Source: Panacagrimonas sp052387335
GTDB lineage: Bacteria > Pseudomonadota > Gammaproteobacteria > Nevskiales > Nevskiaceae
DNA length: 10,924 bases
NCBI GenBank assembly: GCA_052387335.1
Contig: JBQTJH010000155.1
Coordinates: forward strand, 1-10,924
Direction of reading: 5' to 3'
The notes under the pieces are model-generated. The model ran no database searches and was not told the DNA's origin. It worked only from the letters and a program-made list of their open reading frames with translations. Position numbers and translations under genes: made by a program. This document shows positions 1-5,412 of this stretch, one piece after another (position 1 is the first letter of the stretch; every line of letters begins with the position of its first letter).

Positions 1-2
1 TG

Positions 3-161
3 ATATCGCTGGTTCTGCGCAGCTTGGACCTGGCCTGGTGCAGCACTTGGGTCTGGGGTACGCACTGGGCCTGGCATCTTCTGAATGCCGCAGTGCTGGG
101 CCTGGCAACGTTTGGTTTGGCGCTGAGAATGCGAGAACTCCAGCGAGGCTCAGAAACTTGA
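3..161 (+). CDS. C-terminal fragment of a CREST/alkaline ceramidase-like membrane protein
   Basis: The reading frame is open from the left edge to a TGA at 159-161 and gives 52 residues; the start lies outside the window. The fragment is hydrophobic and rich in Trp and Leu. It contains GTHWAWHLLNAAVLGL and ends in a short charged tail (RMRELQRGSET), as expected for a last transmembrane helix followed by a cytosolic end. The HxxxH spacing within a GTHxxWHLLNA context resembles the final helix of the CREST superfamily of membrane hydrolases (alkaline ceramidase, PAQR), where two His of this helix help bind a catalytic zinc. Only one helix is visible, so the family call is an inference and the substrate is unknown. 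The gene converges on the HAD gene, whose stop codon is only 21 bases away, and I see no strong terminator between them. Confidence 0.5.
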   Translation: MSLVLRSLDLAWCSTWVWGTHWAWHLLNAAVLGLATFGLALRMRELQRGSET

Positions 162-182
162 GCCGGGCCGCACGGCAAACGC

Positions 183-968
183 TCAGACGGCGTGGCGAAC
201 AATCCCGACAAAGCCACGCAACTGATCCAGGGTCAGATAGCCGCCGTCAACCGGTCCACGTGCGCTGCACAGCGGATGATCAGGCTCCCCGCAACCGTCT
301 AGCACCGCCATCGCGCTGCTGAAATCTTCGTTTTCTGTATTGGCATTGGTGGTGACGATGGTCGGCACTCCGGCGGCGACGGCCGCACGAAGACCCATCG
401 CCGAATCCTCCAGAGCCACGCATTCGTTGGCATCGCGACCCAGCTTGGCCAGCGCGAGCAGGTAGGCATCAGGCGCCGGCTTCTTGTGCTCCACGTCTTC
501 GCCACAGACGATCAGGTCGATGCGGGTCGCCAGATCCTCGCCCAGACCATAGCGCAGCACCGGTTTCAGGCTGGCACGGCTGGCATTGCTAACCAGCGCC
601 ACTTGCAAACCTGCCGAGTCAGCCTCGCGAATCAGACGCGCCACACCCGGCCGCAAGGGCACTTGCCCCTTGCGCAGATAGCGCTGGAAGTAACGCGACT
701 TGAGTTGATGGACCTCGTCGACCCAGCGCTGCGGATCTCGCTCGAACGCACCTGCATGCTCGCCGAGATCAGGCTGATACTGGGTGATGTAATGCGCCAG
801 GCGTTCTTTCCCGCCCGGCTGCTCCAGCAGCTTGCGATAGAGACGCGGTCCCCAACGGAAATTCAAGCCGAGCTTGCGAAACGCGCGGTTATACGCAGGG
901 CGATGACCGTGTCGTTCGGTGTCGGCGACGGTACCATCCACGTCCAGTAGCAAGGCACGCAAACTCAT
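183..968 (-). CDS. HAD-superfamily phosphatase, CbbY-like (subfamily IA)
   Basis: The 261-residue protein has the four HAD motifs. Motif I is DVDGT at 9-13, with nucleophile D9 and acid/base D11. Motif II is the Ser of ALVSNAS (S127). Motif III is a Lys in HKKPAPDAY (162-163). Motif IV is ALEDSAMGLRAA, with acidic residues E187 and D188 for Mg2+. The helical cap (about 17-90) contains a GGKERL segment typical of CbbY-like proteins; CbbY itself dephosphorylates xylulose-1,5-bisphosphate, an inhibitor of Rubisco. No Calvin-cycle gene is visible, so the substrate remains open: a cytoplasmic sugar-phosphate phosphatase is the safe reading. The C-terminus (about 225-261) runs past the usual end of the HAD core and has no motif I recognise. 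The ATG start follows a weak GGGG seven bases upstream and places motif I at the expected distance. The gene is divergent from gluQ. Confidence 0.88.
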   Translation of the reverse strand: MSLRALLLDVDGTVADTERHGHRPAYNRAFRKLGLNFRWGPRLYRKLLEQPGGKERLAHYITQYQPDLGEHAGAFERDPQRWVDEVHQLKSRYFQRYLRKGQVPLRPGVARLIREADSAGLQVALVSNASRASLKPVLRYGLGEDLATRIDLIVCGEDVEHKKPAPDAYLLALAKLGRDANECVALEDSAMGLRAAVAAGVPTIVTTNANTENEDFSSAMAVLDGCGEPDHPLCSARGPVDGGYLTLDQLRGFVGIVRHAV

Positions 969-1053
969 GCTACGCCCCGCTTTGAAACGGATGCCGGATG
1001 ACTTCGGATGGTGAACTGGCAGGCATTGGACGCGAGCTGATTTAGGCCGTCAC

Positions 1054-1080
1054 AGTGTAGCGCATTTGTCCAGCAATCAA
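1054..1080 (-). promoter_or_regulatory. possible sigma70 promoter for the HAD gene
   Basis: Reading the minus strand, TTGATT (complement of 1075-1080) and TACACT (complement of 1054-1059) are separated by 15 bases. The -10 sits in a GCTACACTG context. It lies about 85 bases upstream of the HAD start, in the 174-base divergent gap. The spacer is shorter than the ideal 17, so this is tentative. No convincing gluQ promoter was found in the same gap; TATTTAAA at 1095-1102 is the best -10-like sequence but has no matching -35. Confidence 0.35.
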
Positions 1081-1142
1081 AGAGTTCGATCAGCTATTTA
1101 AAGTGTCATCCGACACCGTTCATCGCAATAGCCCCAGATCTC

Positions 1143-1982
1143 ATGGCTTCCTATGTCGGCCGTTTCGCCCCGACCCCCTCGGGTCCGCTGCATTTTGGAT
1201 CCCTGCTTACCGCTGTGGGCAGCTTTTTGTCTGCGCGCGCCGCAGGGGGGCTGTGGCGACTACGCCTTGATGACCTCGACACACCGCGCATCCAGTTAGG
1301 CGCCGAGGCACAGATCTGCCAGCAGCTGCGTACCTACGGCCTACGCTGGGACGGCGACATATGGCGGCAGTCCGAACATCTTGAGGACTACGAGCGGGCC
1401 GTAATCCAGCTGCGCCAAAGCCAACGCATTTACGCCTGCTGCTGCACTCGCGCCGAATTGCTGCAGGATGCACGCAATGGAGACGAGACGATCTACACCG
1501 GTCGTTGTCGCCATCGGAATCTCGACGAGCGCGGAGCGGCGCTGCGTTTGCAAGTGACGGCGGATGCCGAAACCCAGGTCGGCGATTTCGTCGTCAGGCG
1601 CAAGGACGGTCAGTACGCCTATCAGCTCGCCTGCGCGGTGGATGAGGGTTTGATGGGGATCACCGACGTGGTGCGAGGATCCGATCTAACCCCCTCGACT
1701 CAGCGTCAGATGTTGATTCTGCAAGCCCTGAAATTAGACGCTCCCCATTACCGACATCTGCCGCTCGTCGTCGACAACAATGGACAGAAACTCAGCAAGC
1801 AGAGTCGCGCAGAGCCGCTGGACGGGAAAGACGTCATCAAGGATCTATGCTGCGCCTTGCAGCTCCTCGGCCAGGTCTTGCCTCGCGACGCTGATCGAAC
1901 CTCGCCTGACACCATTCTTGCGGCCGCTGCCGCGAACTGGTCGGTCAGAGACATCCCCTCTGGGCCGGTGAGGTTGTCGTAA
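1143..1982 (+). CDS. gluQ: glutamyl-Q tRNA(Asp) synthetase
   Basis: GluQ (GluQRS) is a shortened paralogue of glutamyl-tRNA synthetase. It activates glutamate and attaches it to queuosine at the wobble position of tRNA(Asp) in the cytoplasm, and it lacks the anticodon-binding domain. The 279 residues cover the catalytic core. GRFAPTPSGPLHFGSL (6-21) holds the HIGH-like HFGS. LRLDDLDTPR (40-49) follows. A zinc site is formed by C99, C101, Y118 and C122 (CCCTR and IYTGRCR). VVRGSDL lies at 177-182, and KLSKQ (216-220) is the KMSKS-like loop. Family members are usually near 300 residues, so this one is slightly short at the C-terminus. The ATG places GRFAPTPSG where E. coli GluQ has it, but no clear Shine-Dalgarno precedes it. 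In E. coli the gene follows dksA; here it precedes phaR, with its stop 59 bases before the preferred phaR ATG, and may be co-transcribed with it. Confidence 0.93.
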   Translation: MASYVGRFAPTPSGPLHFGSLLTAVGSFLSARAAGGLWRLRLDDLDTPRIQLGAEAQICQQLRTYGLRWDGDIWRQSEHLEDYERAVIQLRQSQRIYACCCTRAELLQDARNGDETIYTGRCRHRNLDERGAALRLQVTADAETQVGDFVVRRKDGQYAYQLACAVDEGLMGITDVVRGSDLTPSTQRQMLILQALKLDAPHYRHLPLVVDNNGQKLSKQSRAEPLDGKDVIKDLCCALQLLGQVLPRDADRTSPDTILAAAAANWSVRDIPSGPVRLS

Positions 1983-1988
1983 GCCTTT

Positions 1989-2029
1989 GTTGCAGGCTGC
2001 TGAGTCTGGCATTCTTGGCGCACTGCAAC
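1989..2029 (+). promoter_or_regulatory. inverted repeat in front of phaR, possible autoregulatory operator
   Basis: GTTGCAG at 1989-1995 and CTGCAAC at 2023-2029 are perfect inverted copies separated by 27 bases. The left arm is part of a smaller GCAG-G-CTGC dyad (1992-2000). PhaR proteins studied elsewhere bind TGC-rich sites and repress their own gene, so an operator is plausible. As RNA the arms could instead pair into a long-loop hairpin just before the ATG at 2030. No footprint-like consensus can be confirmed from one site. Confidence 0.3.
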
Positions 2030-2041
2030 ATGGCACTGAGC

Positions 2042-2536
2042 ATGAGCGACCTGCGCGTAATCAAGAAATATCCCAACCGTCGCCTATATGACACGGAGAT
2101 CAGCCGCTACATCACGCTGGAGGAAGTTCGCCAGCTGGTGTTGCAGAACGTCCGGTTCAAGGTCGAAGACAAGCGTACGCACGAGGACATCACGCGCGGG
2201 ATACTGCTGCAGGTCATCGCCGAGCAGGAAGAAGGCGGGGATCCGATTTTTACGACGGAGCTGCTGACCTTCATCATCCGTTTCTACGGCGATCCGATGC
2301 AGCCCAGTATCAGCCGGTACTTAGAACTGTCGCTGCAACTCTTCATGCAGCAGCAAAGCAATTTCACCGAGCAGCTTCGCCAGAAGCTGGGGCAGGCCCA
2401 ACAGCCTTTGCACGCTCTCAAGGACATGGCCGAGCGCCAAGTGCCTATCTGGCGGCTGGTCCGAAAAGAATTTCTGCGAAATCTGTCGCGATCCAAGCTA
2501 AGCAATAAGCTGGCGCGGGTAGAGGGCGACGAGTAA
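2042..2536 (+). CDS. phaR: PHA synthesis repressor PhaR
   Basis: PhaR is a cytoplasmic DNA-binding regulator that represses phasin and PHA-synthesis genes and its own gene. It lets go of DNA when it binds nascent polyhydroxyalkanoate. From the ATG at 2042 the protein has 164 residues. An N-terminal DNA-binding domain (about 3-65) carries the hallmark KYPNRRLYDT (9-18) and HEDITRGILLQ. The PHB-accumulation regulatory domain (about 68-107) reads FTTELLTFIIRFYGDPMQPSISRYLE. A Gln-rich, then basic, helical tail follows. In-frame starts also exist at 2030 (ATG) and 2015 (TTG). None has a good Shine-Dalgarno; 2042 was preferred because family members begin a few residues before the IKKYPNRR block. 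No phaC, phaA, phaB or phasin gene is in the window, so its targets lie elsewhere. No strong terminator follows directly, so its mRNA may run to the one at 2768-2795. Confidence 0.92.
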   Translation: MSDLRVIKKYPNRRLYDTEISRYITLEEVRQLVLQNVRFKVEDKRTHEDITRGILLQVIAEQEEGGDPIFTTELLTFIIRFYGDPMQPSISRYLELSLQLFMQQQSNFTEQLRQKLGQAQQPLHALKDMAERQVPIWRLVRKEFLRNLSRSKLSNKLARVEGDE

Positions 2537-2640
2537 GGCTTAGGTACCGGACTCGCCAGCAGCATTTAGACGTTTCTGAGAAAACTCAAGAAAGCCAGAT
2601 AAATCACTGGTTTTGTAGGCATCTTGCACGATTAAGAATA

Positions 2641-2669
2641 TTGACAGGATACGTTGCCAAATCTATCCT
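2641..2669 (+). promoter_or_regulatory. near-consensus sigma70 promoter upstream of candidate sRNA
   Basis: TTGACA (2641-2646) is a perfect -35. Exactly 17 bases later TATCCT (2664-2669) matches the -10 in four of six positions, including the first two and the last. The AT-rich stretch GATTAAGAATA just before the -35 could act as an UP element. It points away from phaR toward pnp on the opposite strand, with no downstream plus-strand protein gene. The predicted transcription start is near 2677. Confidence 0.65.
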
Positions 2670-2676
2670 GCACCGC

Positions 2677-2795
2677 AACATTGATCATTCAGAAAAAGAG
2701 CGCTCAAAGCGCTCTTGAATGAAACTCAACTTCTCCTCCAGAAAGGCTTTGCGCCTTTCTCGCACCTAACCCCCGTGAACCGGGGGTTCTTTTTT
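2677..2795 (+). ncRNA. candidate novel trans-acting small RNA, about 119 nt
   Basis: The transcript runs from the predicted start near 2677 to the U-run of an intrinsic terminator. It contains three stem-loops in a row. SL1 (2686-2721) pairs CATTCA with TGAATG and AGAGCGCT with AGCGCTCT, has a CAA loop, and a GAAAA bulge on the 5' side only. SL2 (2740-2760) pairs AGAAAGGC with GCCTTTCT. SL3 (2768-2788) is the terminator. Between SL1 and SL2 lies an apparently unpaired linker, 2722-2739, ending in CTTCTCCTCC, which is complementary to AGGAG-type ribosome-binding sites. Promoter, unpaired seed and U-rich terminator form the standard plan of an Hfq-type repressor sRNA. I do not recognise it as a known family. 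The alternative is a phaR 3'UTR fragment, or simply clustered terminators. SL1 on the minus strand is also followed by a T-run and could act as a second pnp terminator. Confidence 0.6.
2768..2795 (+). terminator. intrinsic terminator, plus strand
   Basis: AACCCCCG (2768-2775) pairs perfectly with CGGGGGTT (2781-2788) around a TGAAC loop. CTTTTTT (2789-2795) follows. The minus strand has no T-run after this stem, so it is directional. It ends the candidate sRNA and probably any read-through from phaR. Confidence 0.88.
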
Positions 2796-2840
2796 GCGGA
2801 GCGAATAGTCGTAGCTATTCAGACTTGCCGCTGCTTATTC

Positions 2841-2887
2841 AAAAATGGTGCGTGAATCAGTTCACATAAGCAAGCGATTCACGCACC
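2841..2887 (-). terminator. intrinsic terminator of pnp
   Basis: GGTGCGTGAAT (2847-2857) and ATTCACGCACC (2877-2887) form a perfect 11-bp stem with a 19-base loop. Reading the minus strand, the stem is followed by ATTTTT (complement of 2841-2846). It begins nine bases after the pnp stop codon, so it closes the minus-strand cluster. Confidence 0.8.
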
Positions 2888-2896
2888 TATCTGGAC

Positions 2897-5005
2897 TTAC
2901 TCGACGTCGACCGCCTTCATCGACAGACGGATACGACCCTGCTTGTCCACTTCCAGAACCTTCACGCGCACGTTCTGGCCCTCTTTTACGACGTCTTCCA
3001 CCTTCTCCACTCGCTTGTCAGCGAGCTGCGAGATGTGCACCAAGCCATCCTTGCCCGGAGAGATCGTCACGAACGCACCGAAGTCCATTAGCTTGGCGAC
3101 CTTGCCTTCGTAAATCGCACCGACTTCGACGTCACGCGTCAGCATGTGGATACGGTCAATAGCGGCCTGTGCCTGCGACTGGTCGACTGCCGCGATCTTG
3201 ATGGTGCCGTCGTCGTCAATGTCGATCGAACAGCCGGTTTCTTCGGTAATTGATCGGATGGTCACGCCACCCTTGCCGATGACTTCCCGAATCTTGTCCG
3301 GGTGAATCTTGATGGTGGTGATACGCGGCGCCCAGGGCGACATTTCGGAACGCGCGGCAGGCAACACTTGATCCATCTGATCCAAGATATGCAGCCGCGC
3401 CGCCTTGGCCTGTGCCAGTGCCTGCTTCATGATCTCGCCGTTGACGCCGGTGATCTTGATATCCATCTGCAGCGCGGTTACGCCCTCGCGCGAACCGGCA
3501 ACCTTGAAGTCCATGTCCCCAAGATGATCCTCGTCACCGAGGATGTCGGTCAGCACCGCGAACTTGGTGCCTTCGAGAATCAGGCCCATGGCCACACCGG
3601 CGACCGGCGCCTTGAGCGGCACGCCGGCGTCCATCATCGCAAGGCAGGAACTGCAGACCGAGGCCATGGATGACGAACCGTTCGACTCGGTGGTCTCCGC
3701 AACCACGCGCACGACGTAAGGGAATTCCTTGTCCAGATCCGGCATCACACCGGCCAGCCCGCGCTTGGCCAGGCGACCGTGACCGATCTCACGACGCTTG
3801 GGCGCGTTGAGGCGGCCGGTTTCGCCAACGCTGTACGGAGGGAAGTTGTAGTTGAGCATGAAAGGTTCACGCCACTCGCCTTCCATGGCGTCGATCAGCT
3901 GCGCGTCCTTGCCGGTACCGAGGGTCACGACCGCGAGAACCTGCGTCTCACCACGGGTAAAGATGGCGGAGCCATGCGTACGCGGCAGCACGCCGGCAGA
4001 GATGCTGATCTGACGAACCGTGCGGGTATCGCGACCGTCGATACGTGGGTGGCCGTCGATGATGCGATTCCGCACGACCGTGGCTTCCAGATCATGGAAG
4101 GCACCCTTGAGCTTGTCGGCCGGGAACCTAGGCGCATCCCCAGATCCAAGATCAGCGATCAGCTTGGCGCGAACCGCATCGACCGCGTCGTGACGCGCCT
4201 GCTTGTCCGCAACGCCGTAAGCGGCCGTGACATCGCCACGGTAGGCGGCGACCGCTTCAGCCAGGCCGGCAGACGAGGCCGGAGCCTTCCAGTCCCATTT
4301 CGGCTTGCCCGCAACCGCTGCCAGTTCATTGATGGCCTTGATCGCCACCTGCATCTGTTCGTGTCCGAACAATACGGCACCGAGCATGACCTCTTCGGAC
4401 AGCTGCTTGGCCTCAGACTCCACCATCATCACTGCGTCACGGGTACCTGCAACCACCAGTTCAAGCTGTGAACTAGCGCGCTGCTTGACCGTCGGGTTGA
4501 GCAGGTACTCGCCGTCGACAAAGCCGACCTTGGCGGCGCCGATGGGGCCGTCGAAAGGAATCCCCGACAGTGACAACGCTGCGGACGCACCAAGCATGGC
4601 CGGGATGTCAGAGTCGACCTCCGGATTCAGCGACAACACCGTCGCCACGATCTGCACTTCGTTGAGGAACCCTTCCGGAAACAAGGGTCGCAGCGGACGA
4701 TCGATCAAGCGCGAGGTCAGGGTTTCACGCTCGCTTGGGCGTCCTTCACGCTTGAAGAACCCCCCGGGGATACGACCGCCGGCGTAGGCCCGCTCCATGT
4801 AATCCACGGTCAGCGGGAAGAACGACTGGTCGGGCTTGGCTTCACGCTTGCCCACCACGGTTACGAGCAGGACGGTGTCATCCATTCGAACGATGACCGA
4901 CGCGGTCGCCTGACGAGCGATGTGGCCAGTTTCGATGGTGACAGCATGGGGTCCGTACTGAAACGACTTGGTAACCGGCGCGGCGGGCAGAGCAGGAATA
5001 GCCAT
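2897..5005 (-). CDS. pnp: polyribonucleotide nucleotidyltransferase (PNPase)
   Basis: PNPase is a trimeric phosphorolytic 3'-5' exoribonuclease that releases nucleoside diphosphates. It works in mRNA and sRNA turnover, often with RNase E. The 702 residues show the full family layout: first RNase PH domain (about 13-145, with FFPLTVDYMER and GRIPGGFFKREGRPSE), a helical linker (about 240-315), and the second, catalytic RNase PH domain (about 325-550). The second domain has SNGSSSMASVC at 441-451 and the metal/active-site block GDEDHLGDMDFK at 490-501. A KH domain carries IGKGG at 576-580, and an S1 domain covers about 628-697. E. coli PNPase has 711 residues; this one stops right after S1, without a long tail. 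The ATG has no clear Shine-Dalgarno, only a GAG ten bases upstream. The rpsO terminator lies between it and rpsO, so expression depends on read-through or on a promoter not recognised here. Confidence 0.98.
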   Translation of the reverse strand: MAIPALPAAPVTKSFQYGPHAVTIETGHIARQATASVIVRMDDTVLLVTVVGKREAKPDQSFFPLTVDYMERAYAGGRIPGGFFKREGRPSERETLTSRLIDRPLRPLFPEGFLNEVQIVATVLSLNPEVDSDIPAMLGASAALSLSGIPFDGPIGAAKVGFVDGEYLLNPTVKQRASSQLELVVAGTRDAVMMVESEAKQLSEEVMLGAVLFGHEQMQVAIKAINELAAVAGKPKWDWKAPASSAGLAEAVAAYRGDVTAAYGVADKQARHDAVDAVRAKLIADLGSGDAPRFPADKLKGAFHDLEATVVRNRIIDGHPRIDGRDTRTVRQISISAGVLPRTHGSAIFTRGETQVLAVVTLGTGKDAQLIDAMEGEWREPFMLNYNFPPYSVGETGRLNAPKRREIGHGRLAKRGLAGVMPDLDKEFPYVVRVVAETTESNGSSSMASVCSSCLAMMDAGVPLKAPVAGVAMGLILEGTKFAVLTDILGDEDHLGDMDFKVAGSREGVTALQMDIKITGVNGEIMKQALAQAKAARLHILDQMDQVLPAARSEMSPWAPRITTIKIHPDKIREVIGKGGVTIRSITEETGCSIDIDDDGTIKIAAVDQSQAQAAIDRIHMLTRDVEVGAIYEGKVAKLMDFGAFVTISPGKDGLVHISQLADKRVEKVEDVVKEGQNVRVKVLEVDKQGRIRLSMKAVDVE

Positions 5006-5051
5006 AGATCAAAGACTCGCAGGAGGCGAAAGGAATTGGACCGACAAAACG

Positions 5052-5077
5052 AAAAAAGCGCCGCTATTTAGCGGCGC
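5052..5077 (-). terminator. intrinsic terminator overlapping the rpsO stop codon
   Basis: GCGCCGCTA (5058-5066) and TAGCGGCGC (5069-5077) are perfect inverted copies two bases apart; the tip must open to give a four-base loop. On the minus strand, six T (complement of 5052-5057) follow. The rpsO stop codon (5068-5070) lies at the tip of the hairpin and the last two Arg codons are in its 5' arm. A terminator between rpsO and pnp, partly read through, is also known in E. coli. Here a ribosome finishing rpsO would cover the stem. Confidence 0.85.
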
Positions 5078-5337
5078 AGTCCGAGTTGGGCGATCAGCTT
5101 GGTGTAACGCGCCTCGTCCTTGCGCTTGAGATAGTCCAGCAACTGGCGACGCTGGTTCACCATTTTCAGCAGACCACGACGGGAATGGTGATCCTTGGCA
5201 TGCTTCTCGAAGTGGCCTCCGAGATCTGAAATCCGGGCCGAAAGCAGCGCCACCTGAACCTCGGGCGAACCCGTATCGCTCTTGCCACGGGCATGCTGCT
5301 CAACCACACCCTTCTTCTGTTCTACCGAAAGAGTCAT
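5068..5337 (-). CDS. rpsO: 30S ribosomal protein S15
   Basis: S15 binds the three-way junction of helices 20-22 in the central domain of 16S rRNA and starts assembly of the platform. The 89 residues equal the E. coli length. They carry the family signature DTGSPEVQVALLSARI (21-36), the RNA-binding KDHHSRRGLLKMV (48-60), and the conserved end YLKRKDEARYTKLIAQLGLRR. The ATG is preceded by GGAG (complement of 5346-5349) with an eight-base spacing, the clearest ribosome-binding site of the canonical starts here. The gene has its own promoter at the end of truB and its own terminator, so it can be expressed apart from both neighbours. E. coli S15 represses its own mRNA through a pseudoknot at the start codon. 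The 5'UTR here would be only about 40 bases, and I could not establish an equivalent structure. Confidence 0.98.
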   Translation of the reverse strand: MTLSVEQKKGVVEQHARGKSDTGSPEVQVALLSARISDLGGHFEKHAKDHHSRRGLLKMVNQRRQLLDYLKRKDEARYTKLIAQLGLRR

Positions 5338-5383
5338 CTCAAACGCTCCAAAACTTCTGATTGATTACTGTACAAAGCTCGTC

Positions 5384-5412
5384 ATTCTAGCGGCCGTGGG
5401 CTGCACCCTCAA
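5384..5412 (-). promoter_or_regulatory. sigma70 promoter of rpsO
   Basis: On the minus strand, TTGAGG (complement of 5407-5412) is followed after exactly 17 bases by TAGAAT (complement of 5384-5389). That is four of six and five of six matches to consensus. The -35 overlaps the truB stop codon (5409-5411). Transcription would start near 5377, about 40 bases before the rpsO ATG. Its position matches the rpsO promoter downstream of truB in E. coli. Confidence 0.7.

Larger units (their letters stand above)
2537..2896. other. 360-base non-coding interval between convergent phaR and pnp
   Basis: No protein gene is supported here. The first hundred bases (2537-2640) are comparatively AT-rich and hold only weak palindromes, such as CCAG/CTGG at 2597-2612 followed by four T. 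I do not trust these as a phaR terminator. From 2641 come a strong promoter-like element and three stem-loops (see the small-RNA entry). A GAATAG/CTATTC hairpin sits at 2803-2820, and the pnp terminator fills 2841-2887. Each strand therefore has its own terminator, which is normal for convergent units. The sequence between them is more structured than two terminators alone would need. Confidence 0.75.

Noticed and set aside
38..322. 94-codon plus-strand ORF at the left edge
   Set aside because: It overlaps the end of the HAD gene antisense. The adjacent frame ending at 161 has the membrane-protein character, while this one is Arg/Ser/Ala-rich, low-complexity shadow sequence.
2007..2022. sigma54-like GG-N10-GC element (TGGCA...GCA) before phaR
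   Set aside because: Only about two thirds of the consensus positions match, and transcription would begin past the ATG at 2030, leaving almost no leader for 2042. No enhancer-binding regulator is nearby.
2719..2769. 16-codon ORF (MKLNFSSRKALRLSRT) inside the candidate sRNA
   Set aside because: It has no Shine-Dalgarno, its ATG lies in the 3' arm of SL1, and it ends inside the terminator stem. The sequence is better explained by RNA structure.
3779..4471. 230-codon open frame on the plus strand opposite pnp
   Set aside because: It lies wholly within conserved PNPase coding sequence, without its own ribosome-binding site or recognisable domain.
5346..5353. Possible pairing of the candidate sRNA (CUCCAGAA) with the rpsO ribosome-binding site (UUUUGGAG)
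   Set aside because: Eight pairs including one G-U, mostly the Shine-Dalgarno itself, are expected by chance for any anti-SD sequence. A genome-wide target prediction would be needed.
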